Source: Achromobacter denitrificans NBRC 15125
GTDB taxonomy: Bacteria > Pseudomonadota > Gammaproteobacteria > Burkholderiales > Burkholderiaceae_B
Assembly: GCF_001571365.1 (NCBI RefSeq)
Contig: NZ_BCTQ01000025.1
Location: forward strand, 32,564 to 96,563
Length of the DNA: 64,000 nt
Reading direction: 5' to 3'
The stretch's first letter is position 1. Each line of letters opens with the position of its first letter. This document shows, one piece after another, positions 26,286 through 35,537 of the stretch. The position numbers were made by a program, and so were the translations under genes. The notes beneath the pieces are model-generated. The model saw only the letters and a program-made list of their open reading frames with translations, had not been told where the DNA came from and did no database searches.

Positions 26286-26882
26286 ATGACCCGGCTCATG
26301 TTGCCGCCGCTGCTGCTGGCGCTCGCCGGTTGCGCCACCGCGCCGCCGTCCAATCCCGAGAACATCTGCGCCATCTTTCGGGAAAAGCCGGACTGGCACG
26401 ACGCCGCCCTGAAGGTGCAGAAGAAATGGGGCGCGCCGGTGCCGGTGCCCATGGCCATGATGTACCAGGAATCGTCCTTCAAGCAGGACGCGGTGCCGCC
26501 GCGCTACTACTTCCTGGGCATCATCCCCTGGGGCCGCGTCAGCTCCGCCTATGGCTACGCGCAGGCCAAGGACGAAACCTGGGCCGACTACAAGAAGGAT
26601 GCGGGCGGCTGGGGCGCCAGCCGCGACGACTTCGCCGACGCCCTGGATTTCATGGGCTGGTACATGAACAAGAGCCAGCGCATGAACGGCATCTCGAAGT
26701 GGGATGCCTACGGCCAGTACCTGAACTACCACGAGGGCTGGACCGGCTACCGCAACCGCAGCTATGACCGCAAGGCCTGGCTCAAGACCGTCTCGCGCAA
26801 GGTGCAGGCGCGCGCCGAAAAATTCACCGCGCAGTACAAGAGCTGCGAAAGCAGCCTGACGCGCGGCGGGTGGCTCTGGTAG
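26286..26882 (+). CDS. Lytic-transglycosylase-like outer-membrane lipoprotein
   Basis: A 198-residue lipoprotein. The N terminus MTRLMLPPLLLALAGCATAP has the lipobox LAGC, so Cys16 should be acylated. The rest resembles the lysozyme-like SLT fold: MYQESSFKQDA holds the catalytic Glu, and SAYGYAQAKDETW and YHEGWTGYRN match later SLT motifs. It would cut or hold peptidoglycan at the inner face of the outer membrane. It stands alone, after the acnB terminator, and converges on a LysR gene. Confidence 0.85.
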   Translation: MTRLMLPPLLLALAGCATAPPSNPENICAIFREKPDWHDAALKVQKKWGAPVPVPMAMMYQESSFKQDAVPPRYYFLGIIPWGRVSSAYGYAQAKDETWADYKKDAGGWGASRDDFADALDFMGWYMNKSQRMNGISKWDAYGQYLNYHEGWTGYRNRSYDRKAWLKTVSRKVQARAEKFTAQYKSCESSLTRGGWLW

Positions 26883-26912
26883 ATCCGCCGCGGCCGCAGC
26901 TTGGCGGCGTGC

Positions 26913-27809
26913 CTATCGGGCGATACGCTGGGCGGTCACTCTCAACTCTTCGATGAACTCGCCCACGATCAACGACACCATGCGCCCCGCCGTCGTCACG
27001 ACCGTGGGCTTGAGCTGGATCGTCGGCAGGAAGGGGCGCGCGGTCAGCCGGGGAAAGGAGTCGGTGTGAAGATGGAATTCGTCTATCAGGCCGACGCCGC
27101 TGCCCAGGTCGATCAAGGAGCAAGCCAGGTAGGAGTGATTGATCGTCATGATGAAGTTGCAGGGCACGTTGTCCTGCCTGAACGCCTCGCGCACCAGGCT
27201 GTTCGAGGTCGTGTCGTCGGGAAACGTCAGGATGGGGTAGTCGACCAGCAATGCCGGCGTGACGGACTCGAACTGCGCCAGCGGATGATCCCGCGGCATC
27301 ACGCAATGCACCGAGGCGTCGCACAGCTCCATGACGTCCACGTTCGACGGATCCTTGGGGCTCAGGTCCAGCAGCCCCAATCCCACCTGCCCCAGCCGCA
27401 CCCGCTCCAGCACCACCTTGGTACTGTGGACTTCAACGTCGAAGCGGACCTTCGGATGCCGCGTGCGGAACTGGGCGATCGCCCGCCCCAGAAGCGCCGC
27501 CGACAGATTCGACACCGTGGCCAGGACGATGCGGCCCGCATGCCCCTGGCGCACTTCGTTCGCGAGATCCTGCAAGTGAAAGATGTCGCCGAAAATGCGC
27601 TCCATCTCGGGGTACAGAAATGTCGCTTCGGCCGTTGGAATCAACTTCCCTTTCGATCGAACGAAAAGCTTGACCCCCAGCTCCTCCTCGGCGAGCTGGA
27701 TCGATTTCGTCACCGCCGGCTGTGTCAGGAAAAGCATGCGCGCAGCACCGGAAATCGACCCTGCGCGCATGACGGCGCGCACCGCGGATAAATATCGGAT
27801 ATTGAGCAT
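26913..27809 (-). CDS. LysR-family regulator, divergent from the Pot-type operon
   Basis: A 298-residue LysR regulator with HTH SGAARMLFLTQPAVTKSIQL near residues 18-38 and an effector domain from about 90. It is divergent from the aldehyde dehydrogenase gene with a 115-bp AT-rich gap, the classical layout for a LysR activator and its target. The likely effector is the substrate brought in by the ABC transporter of that operon. Confidence 0.93.
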   Translation of the reverse strand: MLNIRYLSAVRAVMRAGSISGAARMLFLTQPAVTKSIQLAEEELGVKLFVRSKGKLIPTAEATFLYPEMERIFGDIFHLQDLANEVRQGHAGRIVLATVSNLSAALLGRAIAQFRTRHPKVRFDVEVHSTKVVLERVRLGQVGLGLLDLSPKDPSNVDVMELCDASVHCVMPRDHPLAQFESVTPALLVDYPILTFPDDTTSNSLVREAFRQDNVPCNFIMTINHSYLACSLIDLGSGVGLIDEFHLHTDSFPRLTARPFLPTIQLKPTVVTTAGRMVSLIVGEFIEELRVTAQRIAR

Positions 27810-27924
27810 TAGGGTTTACACCTTATCAATTTTATTTTGGTTCATTCCAACTAAATACTAATAGACGCAATGGGATGCGCAATCCTAGACTTCCCCTACC
27901 GATAGACCACCTCAGGGGAATTCA
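27810..27924. promoter_or_regulatory. AT-rich divergent control region, lysR / aldehyde dehydrogenase operon
   Basis: The base composition drops sharply here. Candidate sites are TTGG-TTCATT-CCAA (27837-27850) and AGG-N7-CCT around 27811-27823, both near the centre of the gap. AGGGGAA before the GTG at 27925 is the ribosome site of the dehydrogenase. Confidence 0.45.
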
Positions 27925-29412
27925 GTGTCTGCACAGCTTGATTGGCATCAACGCTCCAACCAACTCAGCATCGAGGGGCGCGCGTATATCGACGGCGCCT
28001 ACGTCGATGCCATCGATTCGGAAACCTTCGCCTGCATCAACCCGGCCACGGGCAAGGCCCTTGCCCGGATCGCCTCGTGCAAGGACGCGGACGTCGATCG
28101 GGCCGTGGCCAGCTGCCGCGGCGCGTTCGAGCGCGGCGACTGGTCCCGCATGCCTCCCCTGGAGCGCAAGCGCATCCTGCTGCAGTTTTCCGCCCTGCTG
28201 CTGGCGCACCGGGAAGAGCTGGCGCTGCTGGAGTCGTTGAACGTCGGCAAGCCCATCACCAACGCCTTCAATGGCGATATCGTTAGCGCCGCCACCACGA
28301 TCCAGTGGTATGCCGAGGCCATCGACAAGGTCTACGGCGAAGTGGCCCCTTCGGGCCACGCGATGACCACCCTGGTCATTCGCGAGGCGCTGGGCGTGGT
28401 GGCTGCCGTAGTGCCCTGGAACTACCCGCTGTCGATGGCCTGCTGGAAGCTCGGCCCGGCGCTGGCCTCCGGCAATTCGGTGGTCCTCAAGCCCGCGGAG
28501 CAATCGCCGCTGACGGCGATCCGCATTGCCCAATTGGCCGCCGACGCCGGCATTCCGAAGGGCGTGCTGAACGTCGTCCCCGGCTTCGGCGAAACCGCGG
28601 GCCGCGCCCTGGGCATGCACATGGACGTCGATGCGATCGGCTTCACCGGATCGACCGAGGTCGGAAAACTGTTCATGCAGTATTCGGGCCTGTCCAACAT
28701 CAAGCGCATCGGCCTGGAACTGGGCGGCAAGAGCCCGCATATCGTGCTGGCGGATTGCAGCGACCTGGATGCCGCCGCCCAGTCGGTCGCCGCGGGGATC
28801 TTCGCCAACGCCGGCCAGGTCTGCAATGCCGGCTCGCGCCTGATCGTGGACCGGGCCATCAAGGACGTCTTCCTGGGCAAGGTCGCCGAGCATGCCGCCC
28901 GCCTGCGCCCCGGCGACCCGCTGGATCCCGACACGCGCCTGGGCGCGATCGTCAGCGAGAAGCAACTCGACCGCATCATGTCGTACGTCGAGTCCGGCAC
29001 CCGGCAGGGCGCCAGCCTGATCGCGGGCGGCCGGCGCGCCCGGGAGGAATCCGGCGGCTTTTTCATGGAGCCCACCGTCTTCGCCGACGTCTCGCCCGAT
29101 ATGCGGATCGCGCAGGAAGAGATCTTCGGGCCGGTGCTGTCCGCCATCACCGTGTCGGGCGCGGACGAAGCGATCGCCGTGGCCAACGCGAGCCAGTACG
29201 GCCTGGCCGCGGGCATCTGGACCGACAACGTCAAAACGGCCATGAACGCATCGCGCATGCTGCGCGCCGGCGTCGTGTGGGTGAACTGCTTCGACCGCGG
29301 CAGCATGTCCGCCCCGTTCGGCGGCTTCAAGCAATCGGGCTTCGGCCGGGACAAATCCTTGCATGCCTTCGACAAGTACACCGACTGGAAGTCCATCTGG
29401 CTTGCGCATTGA
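27925..29412 (+). CDS. NAD(P)+-dependent aldehyde dehydrogenase
   Basis: A 495-residue aldehyde dehydrogenase of the betaine-/aminoaldehyde-type clade. Catalytic Cys300 is in GQVCNAGSRL, the general base Glu265 in LELGGKSP, and the coenzyme loop is GFTGSTEVGK. The start is GTG (MSAQLDWHQ) after AGGGGAA. It would oxidise an aldehyde to the acid, which the CoA ligase in the same operon could activate. It is first in the operon, ahead of a Pot-type binding protein, so an amino-aldehyde from amine breakdown is a reasonable guess. Confidence 0.93.
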   Translation: MSAQLDWHQRSNQLSIEGRAYIDGAYVDAIDSETFACINPATGKALARIASCKDADVDRAVASCRGAFERGDWSRMPPLERKRILLQFSALLLAHREELALLESLNVGKPITNAFNGDIVSAATTIQWYAEAIDKVYGEVAPSGHAMTTLVIREALGVVAAVVPWNYPLSMACWKLGPALASGNSVVLKPAEQSPLTAIRIAQLAADAGIPKGVLNVVPGFGETAGRALGMHMDVDAIGFTGSTEVGKLFMQYSGLSNIKRIGLELGGKSPHIVLADCSDLDAAAQSVAAGIFANAGQVCNAGSRLIVDRAIKDVFLGKVAEHAARLRPGDPLDPDTRLGAIVSEKQLDRIMSYVESGTRQGASLIAGGRRAREESGGFFMEPTVFADVSPDMRIAQEEIFGPVLSAITVSGADEAIAVANASQYGLAAGIWTDNVKTAMNASRMLRAGVVWVNCFDRGSMSAPFGGFKQSGFGRDKSLHAFDKYTDWKSIWLAH

Positions 29413-29463
29413 TTGATTCATTGATTGGTCGATAGACGACAACGACACACCAAGGGGAAACAC

Positions 29464-30537
29464 ATGACAATCAAAGACACCACCGCCCGCAGCGCGGTCC
29501 ATGGCGTAACGCGCCGCTCGATCCTGAAGGCGGCCGCCGCGGCGCCGCTGGCCGGCCTCGCCTCCTGGGCGCCCGCCGCAGGCGCCGCCCAATCGATTAC
29601 CGTGACCTGCTGGGGCGGAGACTATGAAAAGAACGTGCGCGCGATCTTTGCCGAACCGTTCACCAAGGAAACCGGCATCGGCGTCAACATCGTCAACAAC
29701 GCGGACCTGACGAAGCTCAAGGTCCAGGTCCGCAACAACAACGTCTCCTGGGACGTCTTCGACAGCATCGGGCCGCATATCCTTTCCGCCTCCAAGGACG
29801 GCATCTGGGAACCCATCGACCGCAACATCGTGGACACCTCCAGCCTGATCGTGCCCGGAGGCGCGGACCACGTGGGGACTTTCCTCTTCGCCGCGGGCAT
29901 CGCCTATGACCCGAAGCGCTTTCCCTCCGGCAAGTTCCCGACGAACTTCAAGGAGTTCTGGGATGTGGAGAAATTCCCCGGGCGGCGCGCCCTGCGTCCC
30001 CGCGTGAGCGAAATGCTGGAAATCGCGCTGGTGGCGGACGGCGTGGAACCGTCCAAGCTGTATCCGCTGGACGTCGAGCGCGCCTTCAAGTCGCTCGAAC
30101 GCATCAAGAAGCACGTCCGGAAATGGACCGAGACCACGCCGGAGACGATATCGCTGGTGATAAACAATGAAGTGGATTTCTCCTACAGCTTCATCACCCG
30201 CGTCATCCCTTCGCAACAGGCCGGCAATTCGATCGACATGCCCTTGTCGCAGACCGTGAACGCCACGGAGTACCTGGCCGTGCCCAAGGGATCCAGGAAC
30301 CGGGAAGCGGCGATGCGCTACATCGCCTTCGTCCTGCGCCCCGACCGCCAGGCCGAGTTCTCCAATCGCATGTTCTTCTCGCCGAACAACAAGGCCGCGG
30401 CGGGCCTGGTGCAGGAAGCCACGAAGAAGTACCTGCCCGACATGGCCAGCAAGGACAACATCGTCATCGACGACGCGTGGTGGGCGGACAACTTCGAAGC
30501 GCTCCAGAAGCGCTTCACCGGCTGGCTGCTCGTCTAG
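29464..30537 (+). CDS. Pot-type ABC transporter substrate-binding protein, Tat-exported
   Basis: A 357-residue periplasmic binding protein of the spermidine/putrescine (PotD/PotF) superfamily. The N terminus has a twin-arginine signal (TRRSILKAAAAAPLAGLASW), with likely cleavage after AGA near residue 41. The mature protein opens ITVTCWGGDYEKNVRAIF, the usual W-G-G-x-Y motif. The start with MTIKD lies 9 bases after GGGGAA. It feeds the two permeases downstream. The ligand could be a polyamine, an amine or another small cation. Confidence 0.9.
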   Translation: MTIKDTTARSAVHGVTRRSILKAAAAAPLAGLASWAPAAGAAQSITVTCWGGDYEKNVRAIFAEPFTKETGIGVNIVNNADLTKLKVQVRNNNVSWDVFDSIGPHILSASKDGIWEPIDRNIVDTSSLIVPGGADHVGTFLFAAGIAYDPKRFPSGKFPTNFKEFWDVEKFPGRRALRPRVSEMLEIALVADGVEPSKLYPLDVERAFKSLERIKKHVRKWTETTPETISLVINNEVDFSYSFITRVIPSQQAGNSIDMPLSQTVNATEYLAVPKGSRNREAAMRYIAFVLRPDRQAEFSNRMFFSPNNKAAAGLVQEATKKYLPDMASKDNIVIDDAWWADNFEALQKRFTGWLLV

Positions 30538-30554
30538 GGCATCGCGCAGCAAGG

Positions 30555-30576
30555 GTGCCGGAGACCGATCCGGCAC
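30555..30576 (+). other. Stem-loop between binding protein and permease genes
   Basis: GTGCCGGA-GACCGA-TCCGGCAC, an 8-bp perfect stem 18 bp after the binding-protein stop. It has no T tract, so a partial-termination or 3'-end-protecting hairpin giving extra binding-protein mRNA is likely. Confidence 0.45.
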
Positions 30577-30606
30577 GCCGCCCTCTTTTCGGAGATTCCG
30601 TCGATC

Positions 30607-31452
30607 ATGGTCAGCATGCTTGGAAAGCGGCATGCGGCGCTGCTGTTGGCGCCCGCTAGCCTGCTGTTGTGCGTCTTCTTTCTCTATCCCCTGTGTGTCG
30701 TCGCTTGGAAAAGCGTGTACTCGGGGGGCTACACCCTGGCCTCCTACGCGTCGCTGTTCGAGGGCCCCCTGTTCGCCAAGGTCCTTGCCAATACGCTGAA
30801 GGTGTCTTTCATCGCGACCCTGCTCAGCACGCTGGGCGGCTATTGCCTGGCCGTTCACATCGCTCGCCAGAACGGCGCCCGGCGCCTCATCTACCTGACT
30901 CTCGTAATGGTTCCCCTGTGGACCAGCGTGCTGGTCAAGAGCTTTTCGCTGACGGTGCTGCTGGGCGACCAGGGCCTGTTGAACCGGGCGATCGTCGGCC
31001 TGTTCGGGGAACAGGCCCGGATCCAGATGCTGTTCAACGGCACCGGCGTGATCATCGGGATGATCAACTACCTGCTGCCGTTCACCGTCTTTCCCATCCT
31101 CGCCAGCCTGCTGGCCGTGGATCCGCTGCTGGCGCGCGCGGCCAGGCTGATGGGCGCCGGTCCGATCCGCATTTTCCTGCGCATCACGCTGCCATTGAGC
31201 ATGCCGGGCGTCATGGCGGCCACCCTGATGGCGATGACGCTCTCCCTGGGCATGTTCGTCACGCCCGCGCTTCTGGGCGGACGGCAGGACATGATGATGG
31301 CCAATCTCGTCGACCTCTACACCCGCCAGATCCTGGACTGGGAGGGCGCATCCGCCATCGCCATGATCCTGCTGGCCCTGTCGGGCGCATTCATCCTGCT
31401 GCTGCTGAAGATTCAGGGCGGCGCTCCCGGCCAGAAGGAACCCGCCGCGTGA
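30607..31452 (+). CDS. Pot-type ABC permease (PotB-like)
   Basis: A 281-residue BPD_transp_1 permease with six hydrophobic segments. The ATPase-contact (EAA) loop is ARAARLMGAGPIRIFLRITL, near residue 177. Its stop overlaps the next permease's GTG (GTGA). Works with the PotC-like subunit and the PotA-like ATPase four genes downstream. Confidence 0.92.
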   Translation: MVSMLGKRHAALLLAPASLLLCVFFLYPLCVVAWKSVYSGGYTLASYASLFEGPLFAKVLANTLKVSFIATLLSTLGGYCLAVHIARQNGARRLIYLTLVMVPLWTSVLVKSFSLTVLLGDQGLLNRAIVGLFGEQARIQMLFNGTGVIIGMINYLLPFTVFPILASLLAVDPLLARAARLMGAGPIRIFLRITLPLSMPGVMAATLMAMTLSLGMFVTPALLGGRQDMMMANLVDLYTRQILDWEGASAIAMILLALSGAFILLLLKIQGGAPGQKEPAA

Positions 31453-32267
31453 AGACTACCCGATTCTCCAAGTTCCTCGCCCGTTGCAGCACGGCCCTTC
31501 CGTGGGCGATCGCCATCCTGGGCTACGTGTTCCTGGTCGGTCCGATCGCCATCATCGTCGCAGCGTCGTTCAGCGGCGGCCAGGAAATCACCTTTCCTCC
31601 CGAGCACCTGTCGTTCGAACTCTATCGCGCCTTCTTTTCCGACCCGTCGTGGTGGAAGCCGGCGGTCCAGAGCCTGGCCGTCGCCCTGCTCACGTCGATC
31701 CTGGCGCTGGCGGTCACCTTGCCGGCGGCCTATGCGCTCAATCGATGCCGATTCGGCGGCCTGAAGGCGGTGGAGCTGTTCTTCATCAGCCCCATGCTCA
31801 TCCCGGTGATTTCGCTGGGGCTGGGGGTGTACATCTTCTTCTCCGCCGTCCGCATCGACAACACCACGCTTGGGCTGGTCATGACCCACAGCACGCTGGT
31901 GATGCCGTTCATGTTCATCTCGATCAGCGCCGGCATGCGGCACACGGATCCCGCGCTGGAAGCCGTATCGACCTTGATGGGCGCCGGGCCTTTCCGGACG
32001 TTCTTCCAGGTGCTGGTTCCGCAGATAAAGACGTCGATCCTGGTCGGCCTCCTGTTTGCGTTCCTCATCTCCTTCGACGAAGTCGTGGTCGCCTACTTCA
32101 TTACGGGGCCGGAAACCACGACCCTGCCGGTGCGCATGTACAGCGCCCTGCGCTGGGAGGTCTCGCCCGTGCTGACCGCGATATCCAGCATGCTGACGAT
32201 CGCCTCGCTGGTCTTCTGCCTCGCCATCCTCGCATTGAAAGAATCCAATCCTAAAGCGCACAACTGA
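31449..32267 (+). CDS. Pot-type ABC permease (PotC-like)
   Basis: A 272-residue permease with six spans and an EAA loop EAVSTLMGAGPFRTFFQVLV. I chose the GTG start because it forms the GTGA overlap with the previous stop; upstream sequence in this frame belongs to the PotB-like gene in another frame. It is followed 3 bp later by the CoA ligase gene, so catabolic genes are inserted between the permeases and the ATPase. Confidence 0.91.
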   Translation: MKTTRFSKFLARCSTALPWAIAILGYVFLVGPIAIIVAASFSGGQEITFPPEHLSFELYRAFFSDPSWWKPAVQSLAVALLTSILALAVTLPAAYALNRCRFGGLKAVELFFISPMLIPVISLGLGVYIFFSAVRIDNTTLGLVMTHSTLVMPFMFISISAGMRHTDPALEAVSTLMGAGPFRTFFQVLVPQIKTSILVGLLFAFLISFDEVVVAYFITGPETTTLPVRMYSALRWEVSPVLTAISSMLTIASLVFCLAILALKESNPKAHN

Positions 32268-32270
32268 AAC

Positions 32271-33932
32271 ATGGCTTATCACGACACTCTCGCACAGACC
32301 GTTGCCTCCTTGCCCGAACGCCGGCGCAAGATCGAAAGCGAGCCGCTGCCCGGCAACCTCCATGCGCTATTGGCGGAAGCGGCCCGCGACAACGGGCCCG
32401 CCACCCTGTGGAATTTCTTTGAAATCGGCGAAACCATCACCTACGCCGACTGCCTGGAGCGCGTCGAGCGCCTGGCGGCCGGCCTGCAGGACCTGGGCGT
32501 CAAAAAGGGCGACCACGTGGCGGTCATGATGCCGAACGTTCCCGCCATGCCGCTCACCTGGTTCGCCATCGCCACCCTGGGCGCGGTCATGGTGCCCGTC
32601 AACACCAGCTACACCCCGCGCGAGCTCACCTACGTCCTGTCCAACAGCGATGCGACGTTCCTCGTCACCCACGACTCGCTCGCTCCGTTGATCGACGAGT
32701 TCGTGCGCAACGCGTCCACCAAGCTGCGGCACGACCATGTCGTGGTCACGGGCCAGGGCCACGGCTTCACTTCCTGGGAGTCGCTCGCGGATACGCCGCG
32801 CCGCCCGCTGGACACCGCCTCGGTCGGCCACGGCGACCTCCTGAACATCCAGTACACCTCCGGCACCACGGGGTTCCCCAAGGGCTGCATGCTGACGCAG
32901 GAGTACTGGCTGGTAAGCGGCAAGGCGAACGCATTCCGCGACGGCCGCCGCTACCGCAACCTGCTGGCGCCCACGCCGTTCTACTACATGGATCCGCAGT
33001 GGCTCCTGCTGATGACGATCTATCAGCGCGGCACGCTGTTCGTGGCGAACAAGCAGAGCGCGTCGCGCTTCATGCAATGGGTCAGGGATCATGAAATCAA
33101 CTTCTGCCTGATGCCTTACCTGATCTACAAGCAGGAGCCGCGGCCCGAGGACGGCAGGAATCAGCTGGTGCGCGCCAACATCTACGGCGCGCCGCGCGAC
33201 CTGCACGCCCGCATCGAGCAGCGGTTCGACGTGGTGGCGCGCGAAGCCTTCGGCATGACCGAAGTGGGCCCGGCCATGTTCATGCCGATCGAAGCGACCG
33301 ACATGGTGGGCTCCGGCGCTTGCGGCGTGCCCTCGCCCTTCCGCGAGTGCAAGGTGATCGACGAGTCCGGAAACGAGGTTGCCCCCGGCGAGGTGGGCGA
33401 ACTCTGCATCCGGGGACGCGGCATTCTGCTGGGCTACTACAACAACCCCTCGGCCACCGAAAGCGCCTTCCTGGATGGCTGGTTTCGCACCGGCGACGCC
33501 TTTCGCCGCGACGAGAGAGGCTATTTCTACATCCAGGGCCGCTACAAGGACATGATCCGCCGCAGCGCGGAGAACATCGCCGCGCGCGAAGTGGAAGCGG
33601 TGCTCAACGGACTGAACGAAGTCGGCGAATCGGCGGCCGTTCCGGTGCCCGACGCCATCCGCGGCGAAGAGGTGAAAGCCTATATCGTCCTGCACGAAGG
33701 CGTGCCCGCCAGCGACGAGTCCCTGCAACGGATCATCGCCGGCTGCCAGACGAACCTGGCGAAGTTCAAGGTTCCCCGCTACTACTCCTTCATCGAGGCG
33801 CTGCCCAAGACCGCCTCGCTGAAGATCGCCAAGGGCGCCCTGCGCGAACAGGCCGCGGACAGGAAGGAACGCACTTTCGATCGCCAATCCGGGCAATGGC
33901 TGGATGCCCCGAACATGGAAAAATCGGCATGA
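32271..33932 (+). CDS. AMP-forming acyl-CoA ligase
   Basis: A 553-residue ANL-family ligase that converts a carboxylate, ATP and CoA to acyl-CoA. The P-loop is YTSGTTGFPKGCML, A5 is AFGMTEVGPAMF, A7-A8 are GWFRTGDAFRRDERG and YIQGRYKDMIRRSAENIAA, and the catalytic Lys is in PKTASLKIAKG. The closest known type by layout is CaiC-like betainyl/crotonobetainyl-CoA ligase, but a named substrate is not justified. Its stop overlaps the next ATG (ATGA). Confidence 0.93.
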   Translation: MAYHDTLAQTVASLPERRRKIESEPLPGNLHALLAEAARDNGPATLWNFFEIGETITYADCLERVERLAAGLQDLGVKKGDHVAVMMPNVPAMPLTWFAIATLGAVMVPVNTSYTPRELTYVLSNSDATFLVTHDSLAPLIDEFVRNASTKLRHDHVVVTGQGHGFTSWESLADTPRRPLDTASVGHGDLLNIQYTSGTTGFPKGCMLTQEYWLVSGKANAFRDGRRYRNLLAPTPFYYMDPQWLLLMTIYQRGTLFVANKQSASRFMQWVRDHEINFCLMPYLIYKQEPRPEDGRNQLVRANIYGAPRDLHARIEQRFDVVAREAFGMTEVGPAMFMPIEATDMVGSGACGVPSPFRECKVIDESGNEVAPGEVGELCIRGRGILLGYYNNPSATESAFLDGWFRTGDAFRRDERGYFYIQGRYKDMIRRSAENIAAREVEAVLNGLNEVGESAAVPVPDAIRGEEVKAYIVLHEGVPASDESLQRIIAGCQTNLAKFKVPRYYSFIEALPKTASLKIAKGALREQAADRKERTFDRQSGQWLDAPNMEKSA

Positions 33933-35533
33933 ACGATTTCGATGCCATCATCATCGGCGGCGGCCACAACGGCCTGGTCTGCGGGGCCTACCTGGCACGC
34001 CGCGGCGCCAAAGTGTGCGTGCTGGAGCGCAAGGCGCAGGTAGGCGGCGCGGTCGTGACCGAGGAGCTCTGGCCGGGCTACCGCGTTTCGCCGGCCTCCT
34101 ACCTCATGGCGTTGCTGCAACCCAAGGTCATGCTCGACCTCGATCTGAAGCGGCACGGCCTGGAAGTCATTGCGCAAACCCCCACCTTCCAGCCCCTGGA
34201 GGGCGACGCTTCGTTCACCTTCTGGCACGATCCGGAACGCCTGAAAAGCGAGTTCGCCAAGTTCTCGCGCAAGGATGCCGACGCCTATGCCGGTTACGTG
34301 GAATTCATGAAGACGGCCGGCGAAAAAGTGCGCGCCCTGCTGTTCCAGGCGCCGATCAACCCCACCTCGGCCAGCCTGCCCAAGCTGCTCGAACTGGCGA
34401 GATTCGGGTGGCGCAACCGCGCAGTCCTGGACCAGCTCTACGACATCTACGACCTGCTGACCCTCAGCGCCTACGACTTCCTGGGGCGATGGTTCGAATC
34501 CGACGAGGTCAAATCCGTGCTGGGGTTCTATGCCTCCGCGGCGGGCGGCACGATGAGCATGAAAACGCCCGGCTCCGCCTACATTCTGCTGCGCGGCTTT
34601 CTCCGCGACAACACGACCGCGGCCGGCGGGCCGGGAATCATCCGCGGCGGCATGGGCTCGATCTCGCAGGCCATTTTGCGCGCCGGATCCGAATACGGCA
34701 TGCAGGCCCGCTGCAATGCCCAGGTTGAAGAGATCCTGGTCGAGAACAACCGGGCCGTCGGCGTGCGGCTCGCCGGCGGCGAAACCTTGCGCGCGCGGGC
34801 CATCATCAGCAACGCGCCGGCCAAGCTGACGTTCCAGCAACTCCTGCGCGACACGCCGCTGCCCGAGGCGTTCCGGCAGGAAGTGGCCCGTATCCGCGAC
34901 CGGTCCACGTCCTACAAAGTCCACCTGGCCTTGAACGGCCTGCCGCGCTTCCGGCTGTTCGATCCGGAACGCATGGGGTACGACTATCCCACGCTGGTCA
35001 AGATCGGCCCCAGCATCGATTACATCGAACGCGCGTTCGACTGCTCGAAATACGGCGAGTTTGCGCGCAACCCGTGCCTGGCGGTGCTGACGCCATCGGC
35101 GCTGGACGACACCCTGGCCCCCGCCGGCCACCACGTAATGAGCATTTTCGGCTCGCATGCGCCCTATCGCCTGAAAACCGGCGACTGGACGGACGCCGAT
35201 CGCCAGGCGCTGTACGAATGCACGATTGCCACCCTGGAAACCCACGCGCCCGGCATCCGCGCGCAGATCCTGCACGGCCAGATCAAAGTGGCGCCGGACT
35301 TTGAACGCGAGTTCTTCCTTCCGGGCGGGCATGTGCATCACGGCGAGCTCAGCGCCGACCAGATTTTCTTCAAGCGTCCGGCAAAGGGTTTTGCCGACTA
35401 TCGAACGCCGGTAAACGCCCTGTTCATGTGCGGCGCTTCCACGCACCCCGGCGGCGGCGTAACAGGCGTCCCGGGACACAATGCGGCCGCCGTGGTCGCG
35501 AAGTTCCTGGGCAACTCGAACTCCAAAGGCTGA
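33929..35533 (+). CDS. FAD-dependent oxidoreductase, phytoene desaturase/PYROXD2-like
   Basis: A 534-residue flavoprotein. The N-terminal Rossmann loop DAIIIGGGHNGLVCGAYLA binds FAD, and the C-terminal segment CGASTHPGGGVTGVPGHNAA is the FAD/isoprene-end motif seen in CrtI-, CrtN- and PYROXD2-like proteins. No carotenoid gene is nearby. In this operon it could oxidise the imported compound to an imine or alkene and, after hydrolysis, give an aldehyde for the dehydrogenase. That step is inference. The ATG overlaps the ligase stop. Confidence 0.9.
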   Translation: MNDFDAIIIGGGHNGLVCGAYLARRGAKVCVLERKAQVGGAVVTEELWPGYRVSPASYLMALLQPKVMLDLDLKRHGLEVIAQTPTFQPLEGDASFTFWHDPERLKSEFAKFSRKDADAYAGYVEFMKTAGEKVRALLFQAPINPTSASLPKLLELARFGWRNRAVLDQLYDIYDLLTLSAYDFLGRWFESDEVKSVLGFYASAAGGTMSMKTPGSAYILLRGFLRDNTTAAGGPGIIRGGMGSISQAILRAGSEYGMQARCNAQVEEILVENNRAVGVRLAGGETLRARAIISNAPAKLTFQQLLRDTPLPEAFRQEVARIRDRSTSYKVHLALNGLPRFRLFDPERMGYDYPTLVKIGPSIDYIERAFDCSKYGEFARNPCLAVLTPSALDDTLAPAGHHVMSIFGSHAPYRLKTGDWTDADRQALYECTIATLETHAPGIRAQILHGQIKVAPDFEREFFLPGGHVHHGELSADQIFFKRPAKGFADYRTPVNALFMCGASTHPGGGVTGVPGHNAAAVVAKFLGNSNSKG

Positions 35534-35537
35534 CGAC

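Noticed and set aside
27922..30858. A 978-codon minus-strand open frame over the ALDH and binding-protein genes
   Set aside because: It is antisense to two clearly recognisable genes and has no family motif; long antisense frames are expected in this GC-rich DNA.
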